Shown here: positions 1-7,322 of the stretch, piece after piece
Position numbering within the stretch: position 1 is the stretch's first letter
How the letters are laid out: the number at the start of each line of letters is the position of its first letter
NCBI GenBank assembly: GCA_003242275.1
Contig: QGUX01000032.1
Coordinates: 1 to 17,676, forward strand
Source: Pseudomonadota bacterium
GTDB taxonomy: Bacteria > Pseudomonadota > Gammaproteobacteria > Steroidobacterales > Steroidobacteraceae
DNA length: 17,676 bases
Reading direction: 5' to 3'
The notes under the pieces: model-generated
Database searches by the model: none
Told to the model about the DNA's origin: nothing
Seen by the model: the letters and a program-made list of their open reading frames with translations, nothing else
Made by a program: the position numbers and the translations under genes

Positions 1-2
1 TG

Positions 3-767
3 TGCCGCAACACCCGCCCCTTGGGGGCCGCCCCGAAAGTTTACGGGGCCGTGGAGTGGCCGCTGGCCGGGCCGCAGTCGGTGGATGGCGGGTTCACCGG
101 TTCAGGGATCGCGCGTGACCACCGCCGCTTCTGGGTGTGGGACTACCTCACCTACTACGGCACCCACGTGGGCGTGGTCGGCGGCGCGCCCAGCATGAAC
201 GACGCCTGCTTCACCATGCCGGACGTGCGCGTGTCGTACGGCGTGTACACGCGGCGCGGTTCCAACACCGGCTGCTATCCCTTCGACCGTCCGGCGCCGG
301 GAGCGTTGTTCACGCTCGGCTTCGAGCAGTCGATCGACTTCCACCTGACCAACATCACCGCGCAGACCAACACCTTCGTGGGTGTGGCGGGCCTGAACGA
401 CTTCAACGCCCAGGGCATGATCGTGCACGTGCAGGGCAGCCGGCTCGTGCCGCAGTTCGGCACCACGGCCGCGGCGACGCTGCCGGGCTTCGTCGGCCGC
501 ATCCCCGGCGGCAACACGGCGGCGGACGGCCGTTCGCCCTCGCCGACGCTGTTCCTGATCGCGCCGGCGGGCGAGTTCGCCCAGAAGGTCGCCTCGGTGT
601 ACTTCCCGGAGACCGCGCGCAATGCGTCGGTGTACTTCGACGACCTGGACGAGGTGGGCGACTTCACCTCGTGGTGCCCGACCGAAATCCTCGGCATCCG
701 CACCACGCTGAACGGCTCGCCGATCAATTACCCGGTGTACTTCTGCCGGAACCGGGCCGCGGACTGA
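3..767 (+). CDS. C-terminal fragment of a cassette lipoprotein-family protein (5' truncated by window edge)
   Basis: The reading frame is open from the first bases of the window, so the TTG at 21 is probably an internal codon and the gene begins upstream. It matches the C-terminal domain of the lipoprotein at 5007-7022: DHRR followed by aromatic residues, a cysteine pair in NDACF and YTRRGSNTGC (partner: YTRRGGSTGC), and the block GRIPGGNTAADGRSPSP (partner: GRFPGSQSAADGRPPSP). It adds a second cysteine pair (SWCP and YFCR) near its end. The first complete codon is Cys; it may correspond to the last repeat cysteine of the other two proteins, in which case the front half of the C-terminal domain is missing here. 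A strong terminator follows directly. The role is unknown; by analogy it is the lipoprotein partner of a receptor encoded upstream of the window. Family membership is fairly secure; the function is inferred. Confidence 0.75.
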   Translation, partial: CRNTRPLGAAPKVYGAVEWPLAGPQSVDGGFTGSGIARDHRRFWVWDYLTYYGTHVGVVGGAPSMNDACFTMPDVRVSYGVYTRRGSNTGCYPFDRPAPGALFTLGFEQSIDFHLTNITAQTNTFVGVAGLNDFNAQGMIVHVQGSRLVPQFGTTAAATLPGFVGRIPGGNTAADGRSPSPTLFLIAPAGEFAQKVASVYFPETARNASVYFDDLDEVGDFTSWCPTEILGIRTTLNGSPINYPVYFCRNRAAD

Positions 768-796
768 CCGGATCTCCTGCCGACGGGGCAGGGCAG

Positions 797-827
797 AGGA
801 GCGGGTGGAGACACCCGCTCCTTTTTT
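797..827 (+). terminator. Rho-independent terminator closing the first cassette
   Basis: A perfect GC-rich stem (798-807 with 812-821, plus one A-T pair outside) encloses the GNRA-type loop GAGA and is followed by six Ts at 822-827. It lies about 30 bases after the stop of the partial lipoprotein gene. The stem and loop closely resemble the terminator at 12856-12886. Confidence 0.93.
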
Positions 828-923
828 ATTGACCCGGGTTACTTCTGCCAGGTCAGGCAACGCGCCAGTTTTCGCGAAGCGGTCGACTGCGCAATCAAGC
901 TGTTAGTGCAGGTGATAAAGCAG

Positions 924-943
924 GCGCGGGCAATTGCCCGCGC
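924..943 (+). repeat. 20-bp perfect palindrome in the leader of the first complete receptor gene
   Basis: GCGCGGGCAATTGCCCGCGC reads identically on both strands, and in RNA would form an 8-bp stem with an AAUU loop, extendable by a G-U and an A-U pair. No T-tract follows, so it is not a classical terminator. It sits about 100 bases before the chosen start at 1041. It could be an operator or a leader-RNA hairpin; I saw no equal in front of the second receptor gene. Confidence 0.7.
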
Positions 944-960
944 TTCCGCTCCCTCACTAG

Positions 961-982
961 TCTCCGCGCGCTCTCCGCGCGC
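961..982 (+). repeat. Perfect 11-bp tandem duplication in the receptor leader
   Basis: TCTCCGCGCGC occurs twice back to back (961-971 and 972-982), 18 bases after the palindrome at 924-943 and within the untranslated leader if translation starts at 1041. It may be a slippage product or part of a leader structure. No function can be assigned. Confidence 0.8.
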
Positions 983-1023
983 AGCAGGGCTCGCGCCGAG
1001 GCGATGCCAACAGGGATTTCCAG

Positions 1024-1032
1024 TTTTGGGGG
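1024..1032 (+). promoter_or_regulatory. Atypical T4G5 ribosome-binding tract of the first receptor gene
   Basis: TTTTGGGGG lies 8 bases before the GTG at 1041. It departs from AGGAGG but recurs before the other cassette genes, and so supports the start at 1041 over the ATG at 906. Confidence 0.65.
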
Positions 1033-1040
1033 AAAGCGCA

Positions 1041-4000
1041 GTGTCCAAGTTTCCAGCCGGCAACGGCAGCCCGCTCGTGCGCGCGTCAGTCGCGGCCATC
1101 CTCGGAGCCGCGTCGCTGATCGGCCTGACGTCTCAGGTGCTCGCGGCAGGGGCTGAAGAAGAGGATGAACTCGAGGAGCTCGAGGAGGTCAAGGTTACCG
1201 GTACGCGCATCCAGGTGCCGGGGACCTACACGGCGCCCAACCCGATGACCTCCATCACCGCCGAGGAAATGCAGTCGCTCGGCATCGTGAACGTCGCCGA
1301 CGCGCTCACCACGCTGGTGCCCAGCAACATCTCCACCTACACGCCCGACATGATCGGCGACAACCAGGCGGGTTCCGGCGGCGGCGGCATGGAGGGCCTC
1401 GATCGCGGCTCCTACTTCATCGGTTCGACCATCGCCAACCTCCGAGGCATGGACCCGGCCTTCGGCTCGCGCACGCTGACCATGATCGACGGGCGCCGCG
1501 TGGTGTCCTCCTCGAACCAGGCCGATGTCGTCGACATGAACTCGATCCCGTCCAACCTCGTGCAGCGCATGGACGTGGTCACGGGCGGTGCGTCGGCCAC
1601 CTACGGCTCGGGCGCCATGGCGGGCGTGGTGAACGTGGTGCTGAACAATCGCCTGACCGGCGTGAACGTGGACATGGACTACGGCGTGAACGAGGCCGGT
1701 GACGGCGGCAGCCCCCACATCGCCATTTCCGGCGGCATGCCCTTCTTCGGCGGCCGCGGCCACGGCCTGCTGAGCTTCGAGTGGCAGAACACCGAGGCCA
1801 TCCGCAACTGCGCCGAGGCGCGCGACTGGTGCGCCGAATCGCGCTTCCTGTTCACCAACTCCAGCGGCTCGCTGCAGGACCCGACCGCGCCGCTGGCGCC
1901 GCTGCCGGGCTTCGAGGACCATCCGGCGCGCTTCGAGATGTACAACCAGCGGCGCAGCCAGTTCTCGCCCAACGGCGCCGTGCACCACGCCAACAGCCTG
2001 CTGACCACGGGTTACCGCTTCTCGGTCGACGGCACGGACGTGGAGGAGTATGCCTACGGGTATCGCGGCGGCACGGGCGGCAGCGTCGTCAACGGCGACG
2101 GCCCGCTGACCACCGAGTGGCAACCGCTGCGCGCCAACAGCGAGCGGCGCAACATCTTCACCAACTTCGAATACAACATCAACGAGCGCACCACGGCCTA
2201 TTTCCAGGGCCGCTACGCGCAGACCGAGGGCAAGAACTACAATGGGTACACGCAGGGCAACTACTGCGTGCGCTTCGACACGCCGGGCGCCGCGGCGGTG
2301 CCGGGCGGCGAGGCCAACCCCGGTGACATCATCACCTACGGCGGCGGCGGCGTGGGCGCCACGCTGCCCGACGGCTCGCCCTACATCAGTCCCACCCGCG
2401 ACCCGGTCCACAGCCTGCCCGGCTTCCGCGACCTGCTCGGCATTCCCGCGCCCGGCTACAACGCCAACGGCAACGCGCCGTGGTGGATCCCGGTCACGCC
2501 GCAGAACGCCGAGACCGGCCCGACCATCGCCGACAGCCCGACGGTGGCCTTCAACGGCAAGGCCACGGGCGAGTGGTACAAGATCCGGCTCAACAACGGC
2601 GGCGCGGAGTTCTGGCTGCTCGAGCGCATCCACCTGAACGCGGACTTCGAGGGCTTCAGCGATCCGGGTTCGCCGGCGCAGCTGCCGGGCCTGGGCCGCA
2701 ACGCGTACGCCTTCCTGAACACCCTCTCGCCGGAAGCCCTGTACCAGGTGCAGCGCGCCTTCGGCACCGCCGGCGGCACCTACGGCGCGCTGACCAATCC
2801 CGCCAATGGCTCGCTGCTGTCGGGCTTCGCGTCGACCACCAGCGGCGGCGCGTCCACGGGCCTGGATACGCTGTACGGGCCCTATGCCTGCGGCGGCTTC
2901 AGCGTCGTGCGCAAGGTCTGGGATCCGCAGATCCAGCGCTGGACTACCAACGAATCCGACACGGTGAGCTTCACCTCGGGCCTGAAGGGCCGGTTCGGCA
3001 GTACCTGGCAGTGGGATGCGTACTACCAGTACGGCCACACCAAGAGCACGTCGATCTCCACCAACGTGGCCACCAACCTGCGCCTGGCCATGGCGATGGA
3101 CGCGGTGATCGACGATCGCGAGGGTTCGCCCACCTTCGGCAAGCCGATCTGCCGCATCCTGCGCGACGGCCCGCCGGTGCTCGACTACGAGGGCCTGCCG
3201 GTCAGCAATCCGCAGGACCTGGCCAGGCTGGCCGAGGGTTGCGTGCCGATCAATGTGTTCGGCAGCTACTACGACGACCCGGAGGCGCAGGCGATGCAGC
3301 AGGCCGCGCTCGACTTCGCCTTCGTGGACACCTCGTCGGGCGGCGGCACCACGCTGCACACCCTGTCGCTGAACACCTCCGGCACGCTGTGGCAGGGCTG
3401 GGGCGCCGGTCCGCTGACCGCCGCGTTCGGCCTGGAGGTGCGCGAGAACAAGGTGAGCCAGGACGGCACCGTGGGCGCGGACAGCTTCTACGAGCGCGCC
3501 GACCTTGCGCGTGTCTGGTCCGACGCCTTCGGCGGCAAGTCGCGCGTGACCGAGACCTATGCGGAGCTCAACATGCCGCTGGTCAGCGGCCTGGAGGGCA
3601 TCGACCTGTGGTCGGCCAACGTGGGCGTGCGCTGGGCCTCGTACTACAACAAGGGCGGCGCCGGCACCACCGGCGAGTCGGCCACGACCAACGTGCTGAA
3701 CTGGAAGTTCTCGACGGTGTACCAGCCGTTCGACTTCATGCGCTTCCGCCTCACCCGCTCGCGCGACCTGCGTGCGCCGGGCTACCGCGACCTGTTCCTG
3801 AACCAGCCGGGCATTCCCGACCAGTTCAGCGGCAACAACCCGTGGCGCGAGCGCTCGGCGTTCAGCGACGAGAACCAGAGCGAGCGCTGGGGCCAGATCC
3901 GCGTCGGCAACCCGAACCTGAAGAACGAGAAGAGCGACACGCTCACGCTGGGCATGGTGCTCTCCCCGGGCGGCTGGGCGCAGGGCATGCGAATGTCCGT

Positions 4001-4937
4001 GGACTTTTTCCCCATCCACAAGCGGGGCGCCATCGTCACGCCGTTCAGGTCTACCAACCCGATCCGCGCCTGCTGGGAGGGCAGCGGCAACGTCGAGGCC
4101 GGCTACCTCGAGGACGGCGAGATCGACCCGAACAACCCGGGCATGAACGGCCTGTTCGACGAGAGCCTGGCGGCCTGCCGCGAGATCGTGTTCGGCACCA
4201 ACCCGGACGGCTCGCGCAACCTGCAGGACATCGTGGCCTACTACTCCTCGCGGCCGGAGAACTCGCTGCCCATCCACCGCCGCGGCGTGGACTTCTCCTG
4301 GCAGTACACCTTCCCGGTGAACCGCCTGTTCGAGAACGTGCCCGGCACCATGTCGCTGACCATCCGCGGCACGCGCGCGCTGGAGGCCTCGGGCATCCAG
4401 GTGAACTCGGCGCTGACCAACACGCAGTCCAACTGCGCCGCCCGCGGCGGCACGCTGGATGACAACCTCAACTGCTACATCCCGGTCGACATGGTCGGCC
4501 AGATCAGGAGCAGCGTGTTCATCCCGGGCGTGGCCGCCTCGCCGAAGTGGACCGGCAACATCATCACCAGCTACCGCGTGCGCGGCGCGTCGGTGAGCCT
4601 GTCGGCCCGCTACATCGGCGGCGCCCGCCTGGACAAGACCTGGTGCGATGCCGAGCAGTTCGCGGCCGGCGAATGCACCAACTACATGAACGAGCTGGGG
4701 CAGTACCTCAACGGCAGCGTCGACAACAACTGGGTCGATCCGTACTTCAACTTCGCCCTGAACGGGTCGTACGACCTGCGCGTGGCGAACATGCGGCAGT
4801 TCCAGGTGTTCGGCTCGGTCAACAACCTCTTCGACAAGAGCCCGCCGTTCACCGGCGGCGGCATCGGCGGCGCCACGTCGAACTACCACGACACCATGGG
4901 CCGCTCCTACCGCATGGGCGTGAGGATGCGCTTCTAG
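1041..4937 (+). CDS. TonB-dependent outer-membrane receptor, cassette 1 (1298 aa)
   Basis: Encodes an energy-coupled outer-membrane importer (plug plus 22-stranded barrel family). From the GTG at 1041 the protein has a signal peptide (about residues 1-36, ending VLAA), an acidic linker, a TonB-box-like VKVTGTRI at 50-57, a plug at about 58-204 (IANLRG, TLTMIDGRR, GGASATYGSGAMAGVVN) and a long barrel ending in the outer-membrane signature GVRMRF with C-terminal Phe. At 1298 residues it is far longer than siderophore receptors (650-800), implying large external loops and a bulky substrate. It is paralogous along its whole length to the receptor at 7323-11000, but has a glycine-rich insert in the plug (about 109-121) and two extra cysteine pairs late in the barrel (1132/1145, 1202/1212). 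Starting at the ATG at 906 would place 45 residues before the signal peptide. The lipoprotein gene begins 69 bases downstream. Substrate unknown. Confidence 0.95.
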   Translation: MSKFPAGNGSPLVRASVAAILGAASLIGLTSQVLAAGAEEEDELEELEEVKVTGTRIQVPGTYTAPNPMTSITAEEMQSLGIVNVADALTTLVPSNISTYTPDMIGDNQAGSGGGGMEGLDRGSYFIGSTIANLRGMDPAFGSRTLTMIDGRRVVSSSNQADVVDMNSIPSNLVQRMDVVTGGASATYGSGAMAGVVNVVLNNRLTGVNVDMDYGVNEAGDGGSPHIAISGGMPFFGGRGHGLLSFEWQNTEAIRNCAEARDWCAESRFLFTNSSGSLQDPTAPLAPLPGFEDHPARFEMYNQRRSQFSPNGAVHHANSLLTTGYRFSVDGTDVEEYAYGYRGGTGGSVVNGDGPLTTEWQPLRANSERRNIFTNFEYNINERTTAYFQGRYAQTEGKNYNGYTQGNYCVRFDTPGAAAVPGGEANPGDIITYGGGGVGATLPDGSPYISPTRDPVHSLPGFRDLLGIPAPGYNANGNAPWWIPVTPQNAETGPTIADSPTVAFNGKATGEWYKIRLNNGGAEFWLLERIHLNADFEGFSDPGSPAQLPGLGRNAYAFLNTLSPEALYQVQRAFGTAGGTYGALTNPANGSLLSGFASTTSGGASTGLDTLYGPYACGGFSVVRKVWDPQIQRWTTNESDTVSFTSGLKGRFGSTWQWDAYYQYGHTKSTSISTNVATNLRLAMAMDAVIDDREGSPTFGKPICRILRDGPPVLDYEGLPVSNPQDLARLAEGCVPINVFGSYYDDPEAQAMQQAALDFAFVDTSSGGGTTLHTLSLNTSGTLWQGWGAGPLTAAFGLEVRENKVSQDGTVGADSFYERADLARVWSDAFGGKSRVTETYAELNMPLVSGLEGIDLWSANVGVRWASYYNKGGAGTTGESATTNVLNWKFSTVYQPFDFMRFRLTRSRDLRAPGYRDLFLNQPGIPDQFSGNNPWRERSAFSDENQSERWGQIRVGNPNLKNEKSDTLTLGMVLSPGGWAQGMRMSVDFFPIHKRGAIVTPFRSTNPIRACWEGSGNVEAGYLEDGEIDPNNPGMNGLFDESLAACREIVFGTNPDGSRNLQDIVAYYSSRPENSLPIHRRGVDFSWQYTFPVNRLFENVPGTMSLTIRGTRALEASGIQVNSALTNTQSNCAARGGTLDDNLNCYIPVDMVGQIRSSVFIPGVAASPKWTGNIITSYRVRGASVSLSARYIGGARLDKTWCDAEQFAAGECTNYMNELGQYLNGSVDNNWVDPYFNFALNGSYDLRVANMRQFQVFGSVNNLFDKSPPFTGGGIGGATSNYHDTMGRSYRMGVRMRF

Positions 4938-4955
4938 AGGAGTTCACGTGGACGG

Positions 4956-4977
4956 CGGGGCGGCATCTGCCGCCCCG
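4956..4977 (+). promoter_or_regulatory. Intercistronic GC-rich hairpin between receptor and lipoprotein genes (cassette 1)
   Basis: A perfect 9-bp stem (4956-4964 with 4969-4977) has loop ATCT. No T-tract follows directly; five Ts come about 13 bases later, just before the lipoprotein ribosome-binding tract. It could protect the upstream mRNA from 3' exonucleases, act as a partial terminator, or set the receptor/lipoprotein ratio. A similar hairpin occupies the same place in cassette 2. Confidence 0.7.
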
Positions 4978-4996
4978 GCTCCTGAGCAGTTTTTCC

Positions 4997-5001
4997 GGGG
5001 G
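4997..5001 (+). promoter_or_regulatory. G5 ribosome-binding tract of the cassette 1 lipoprotein gene
   Basis: GGGGG lies 5 bases before the ATG at 5007 and is preceded by TTTTCC, a variant of the TTTTGGGGG motif seen at 1024 and 11071. Confidence 0.65.
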
Positions 5002-5006
5002 ATTTC

Positions 5007-7022
5007 ATGACTTCTTTCAGCAACAGTTCGGGAATTGCCGCCGTCGCCGTGCTCGGCATCGCCATGGCCGGCTGCGACTCCATCAAGGACGTGCGGAGCG
5101 AGCCCGGCACCGCCGTGCCGGTGCAGATGGCGGTGCTCGACGGCACGATCATGGGCCTGGGCGCCAAGCGTGCCCTGTACCTGGATTCGGGCATCGCGCT
5201 CGAGGGTCACGAGCGCGAGCGCTACTTCTTCGGCAGCGTCGAGATCGACACCGTGCCGTTCTCCTTCGGCGCGGTTCCCGAGGGAACGCCGTACAACTTC
5301 ACCGTGACCAGGCAGCCGTATGGCAAGGTCTGCACCATCGCCAACGGCTCGGGGACCGTGGGTGCCAGCGGGCCCAGGCCCTCGGTGACCTGCGTGGACG
5401 ATCCGGACATCCAGCGCTTCACCATCAGCGGCACCACCAACAGCACGGTGGCCAACCTGCCGGGGGCGGCGGTGATCCTGACGACGGAGGAGGGCATCGA
5501 GCGCATTGAGCTCAACGGTGCCACCTCGTTCACCTTCCAGACCCGCGCCTTCAACGCGCCGATCATCAACCCCAGCAATCCTGCCGCGTCGCAGTTCCTG
5601 TGGGACGTGACGGCGACCTACACGGACGGCGGCCGCACCTACAACTGCCGCGTCGCCAATGGCACGGGCGCCAACCCGACCGCCAACGTGACCAACGTGG
5701 TGGTGCAGGCCTGCACCTTCCCGGTGATGGGCACGGTGCAGTACAGCGCGCCCGGCGGCGGGCCTGCCCAGGCCATGGGCAATGGCGGCGTCACGCTCGA
5801 GCTGCGCAAGCTCGGCGCGGCGGATCCGCCGGCGAACTCGGCGGTGACCTTCACCGACTTCGGCGGCACCTCGGCCACGCCGATCACCCTCTGGCCGGAG
5901 ATGCAGAGCTATTCGGGCGCCGCCTACGACATCGTGGTGGCGCAGGATCCGGAAGGCCAGAAGTGCATCGTGCGCACCTTCGCCCCGTCGATCACCGCGC
6001 CGGCGCTGACCGGCGGCCTGACGGCCGTGTCCGGTGCCATGCAGGGTTCGACCCTGTGGCTGTCGGCGCCGCCCACCTCGGCGGCTTCCTCGAGCCACAC
6101 CTGGAACCCGAACGGCGTGGCGGTGCGCTGCCGCGCGCTGCCGGCCGCCGAGAAGGTGCTGACCGGCGTGTACCAGCGCATCGTGCGCAACACCGCCGAT
6201 CCGCCGGCGATCACCACGCGCCAGTTCCTGGCGCTGTTCGACGACGGCACCTTCCTGTTCGCCTCGCACGGCAACGCGTCCAGCCATACCAGCACCGGCG
6301 TGGAGCACGGCTTCTACGACTACGACCCGGTGGCCGGCACGCTGGAGTTCACGCTGTTCACCGATTCGAGCATCCTGGGCGGCCGCAGCGCCGAACCCTT
6401 CAGCCTGAGCAACACGCCGGGCTTCACGGGAACGGTGTCGTCCGATGCGGGTGGAACGGCCCTGGCTTCCAATGTGGTGAAGGCCGGCAATACGCTGACG
6501 CTGTCCTTCGTCGGTCCGATTGCCACCGCAGCGGGATCGCCGGACGTGACCTCGACGTGGGTGATGACCGAGCCGAAGTGGACCTCCATGCAGATGGCCG
6601 GCGCGTGGATCTCGGCGGACCATCGCCGCCTGTTCGTGTTCAACTTCGATGACACCACCGGCATCCACGCCGGCGTCAACGGCCCGGCCAACCTGCAGGA
6701 CGGCTGCTTCGTGTTCGACGACAAGTCGGCCTCGTCGGGTTACTACACCCGACGCGGTGGTTCCACGGGCTGCATGACCACGACGGCGGGTTACGCGTCG
6801 GGCTTCTCGACCATCGACAACGCCGGCCGCCTGGGCGCCGTGTATCCGCAGGGTTACTTCGGTCGCTTCCCCGGTTCGCAGAGCGCCGCCGACGGCCGAC
6901 CGCCATCGCCGAACCTGTTCGAGGTGCAGGCCGGCACGCCGGAATTGCTGGTCGTGCAGCGCACGGTCAATGGAACGCCGGCGGATGCTCCGCAGCAGTT
7001 CCTGCGGGCGCAGATCAACTGA
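5007..7022 (+). CDS. Cysteine-patterned lipoprotein, receptor partner of cassette 1 (671 aa)
   Basis: The N-terminus has a lipobox (MAGC, lipidated Cys23) followed by DSIKDV. The signal-peptide n-region has no Lys or Arg, which is unusual; an in-frame stop at 4983 excludes a longer version. Three beta-rich repeats of about 100 residues follow, each closed by a cysteine pair (109/129, 214/236, 320/375). The first two show the pattern Cys-x-(I/V)-x-N-G-(S/T)-G and then Cys, seen in many bacterial surface and secreted Ig-like repeats. A C-terminal domain (about 380-671) contains DDGTFLF, GVEHGFYDYD, GAWISADHRR, HAGVNG and a fourth pair (567/589). It lacks the helical TPR look of SusD. It is probably co-transcribed with the receptor upstream and may capture or gate its substrate. 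That role is inferred; the C-terminal domain is not one I recognise. The nine cysteines match those of the protein at 11085-12830. Confidence 0.88.
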   Translation: MTSFSNSSGIAAVAVLGIAMAGCDSIKDVRSEPGTAVPVQMAVLDGTIMGLGAKRALYLDSGIALEGHERERYFFGSVEIDTVPFSFGAVPEGTPYNFTVTRQPYGKVCTIANGSGTVGASGPRPSVTCVDDPDIQRFTISGTTNSTVANLPGAAVILTTEEGIERIELNGATSFTFQTRAFNAPIINPSNPAASQFLWDVTATYTDGGRTYNCRVANGTGANPTANVTNVVVQACTFPVMGTVQYSAPGGGPAQAMGNGGVTLELRKLGAADPPANSAVTFTDFGGTSATPITLWPEMQSYSGAAYDIVVAQDPEGQKCIVRTFAPSITAPALTGGLTAVSGAMQGSTLWLSAPPTSAASSSHTWNPNGVAVRCRALPAAEKVLTGVYQRIVRNTADPPAITTRQFLALFDDGTFLFASHGNASSHTSTGVEHGFYDYDPVAGTLEFTLFTDSSILGGRSAEPFSLSNTPGFTGTVSSDAGGTALASNVVKAGNTLTLSFVGPIATAAGSPDVTSTWVMTEPKWTSMQMAGAWISADHRRLFVFNFDDTTGIHAGVNGPANLQDGCFVFDDKSASSGYYTRRGGSTGCMTTTAGYASGFSTIDNAGRLGAVYPQGYFGRFPGSQSAADGRPPSPNLFEVQAGTPELLVVQRTVNGTPADAPQQFLRAQIN

Positions 7023-7109
7023 AGCTGCAGCGGCGGTGGTGGGTCAGGACCATTGCCTGCACAGGGCGATCGCTGCCCTCGTCTGACACCGCGAGGGTTG
7101 CCATCGAAT

Positions 7110-7137
7110 GGGGGCGGAGAAATCCGCCCCCTTTTTT
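7110..7137 (+). terminator. Rho-independent terminator closing cassette 1
   Basis: A perfect 9-bp stem (7110-7118 with 7123-7131) with GAAA tetraloop is followed by six Ts (7132-7137). It lies 88 bases after the lipoprotein stop. A weaker hairpin (AGGGC/GCCCT) precedes it near 7060-7080. Confidence 0.94.
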
Positions 7138-7203
7138 CGTTTTGCACACTTTTTCGGTATGCAGTCGCCGCGATCGAAGATTCGACGGGATAACCGGATG
7201 ACG

Positions 7204-7233
7204 TTGACTTGTTCACCTGCAACAGAATAGAAA
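7204..7233 (+). promoter_or_regulatory. Possible sigma70 promoter for cassette 2
   Basis: TTGACT (7204-7209) is separated by 18 bases from TAGAAA (7228-7233), in a locally AT-richer stretch between the previous terminator and the GTG at 7323. The -35 is good, but the -10 and the spacing are only fair. It overlaps the TTG at 7209, which argues against that codon being the start. A short inverted repeat (TCGAA-GA-TTCGA, 7174-7185) lies just upstream. Confidence 0.35.
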
Positions 7234-7306
7234 TATCAGTGACAACCAACCGCAACGACGATCTCCGCTGGAGACAAGTGGCGGTCCGGTTGCAAACAAC
7301 ATCCAG

Positions 7307-7316
7307 AATTGGGGGG
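7307..7316 (+). promoter_or_regulatory. G6 ribosome-binding tract of the second receptor gene
   Basis: AATTGGGGGG lies 6 bases before the GTG at 7323. Position and form match the tract before the paralogous receptor at 1041; in both, the first codons read GTG TCC AA(G/T). Confidence 0.65.
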
Positions 7317-7322
7317 ATCACG

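Noticed and set aside
829..834. TTGACC just after the first terminator as -35 of cassette 1
   Set aside because: No acceptable -10 lies 16-18 bases downstream; I found no convincing promoter in 828-1040.
906..1040. ATG at 906 as start of receptor 1
   Set aside because: It would add 45 Arg/Ala-rich residues before a normal signal peptide and run through the palindrome and tandem repeat; the GTG at 1041 has the family ribosome-binding tract.
1086..4889. 1267-codon open frame on the minus strand opposite receptor 1 (and a 1099-codon one at 9225-12524)
   Set aside because: Long antisense frames are expected in high-GC coding DNA. The translations are Arg/Ala/Val/His-rich with no recognisable domain, and the plus strand encodes clear receptors and a lipoprotein.
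5007..7022. SusD-like identity for the lipoproteins
   Set aside because: SusD proteins are mainly helical with TPR repeats; these are Gly/Thr/Val-rich, strand-like and cysteine-patterned.
7209..7322. TTG at 7209 as start of receptor 2
   Set aside because: It adds 38 residues without signal-peptide character and overlaps a possible -35; the GTG at 7323 matches the start of the paralogue.
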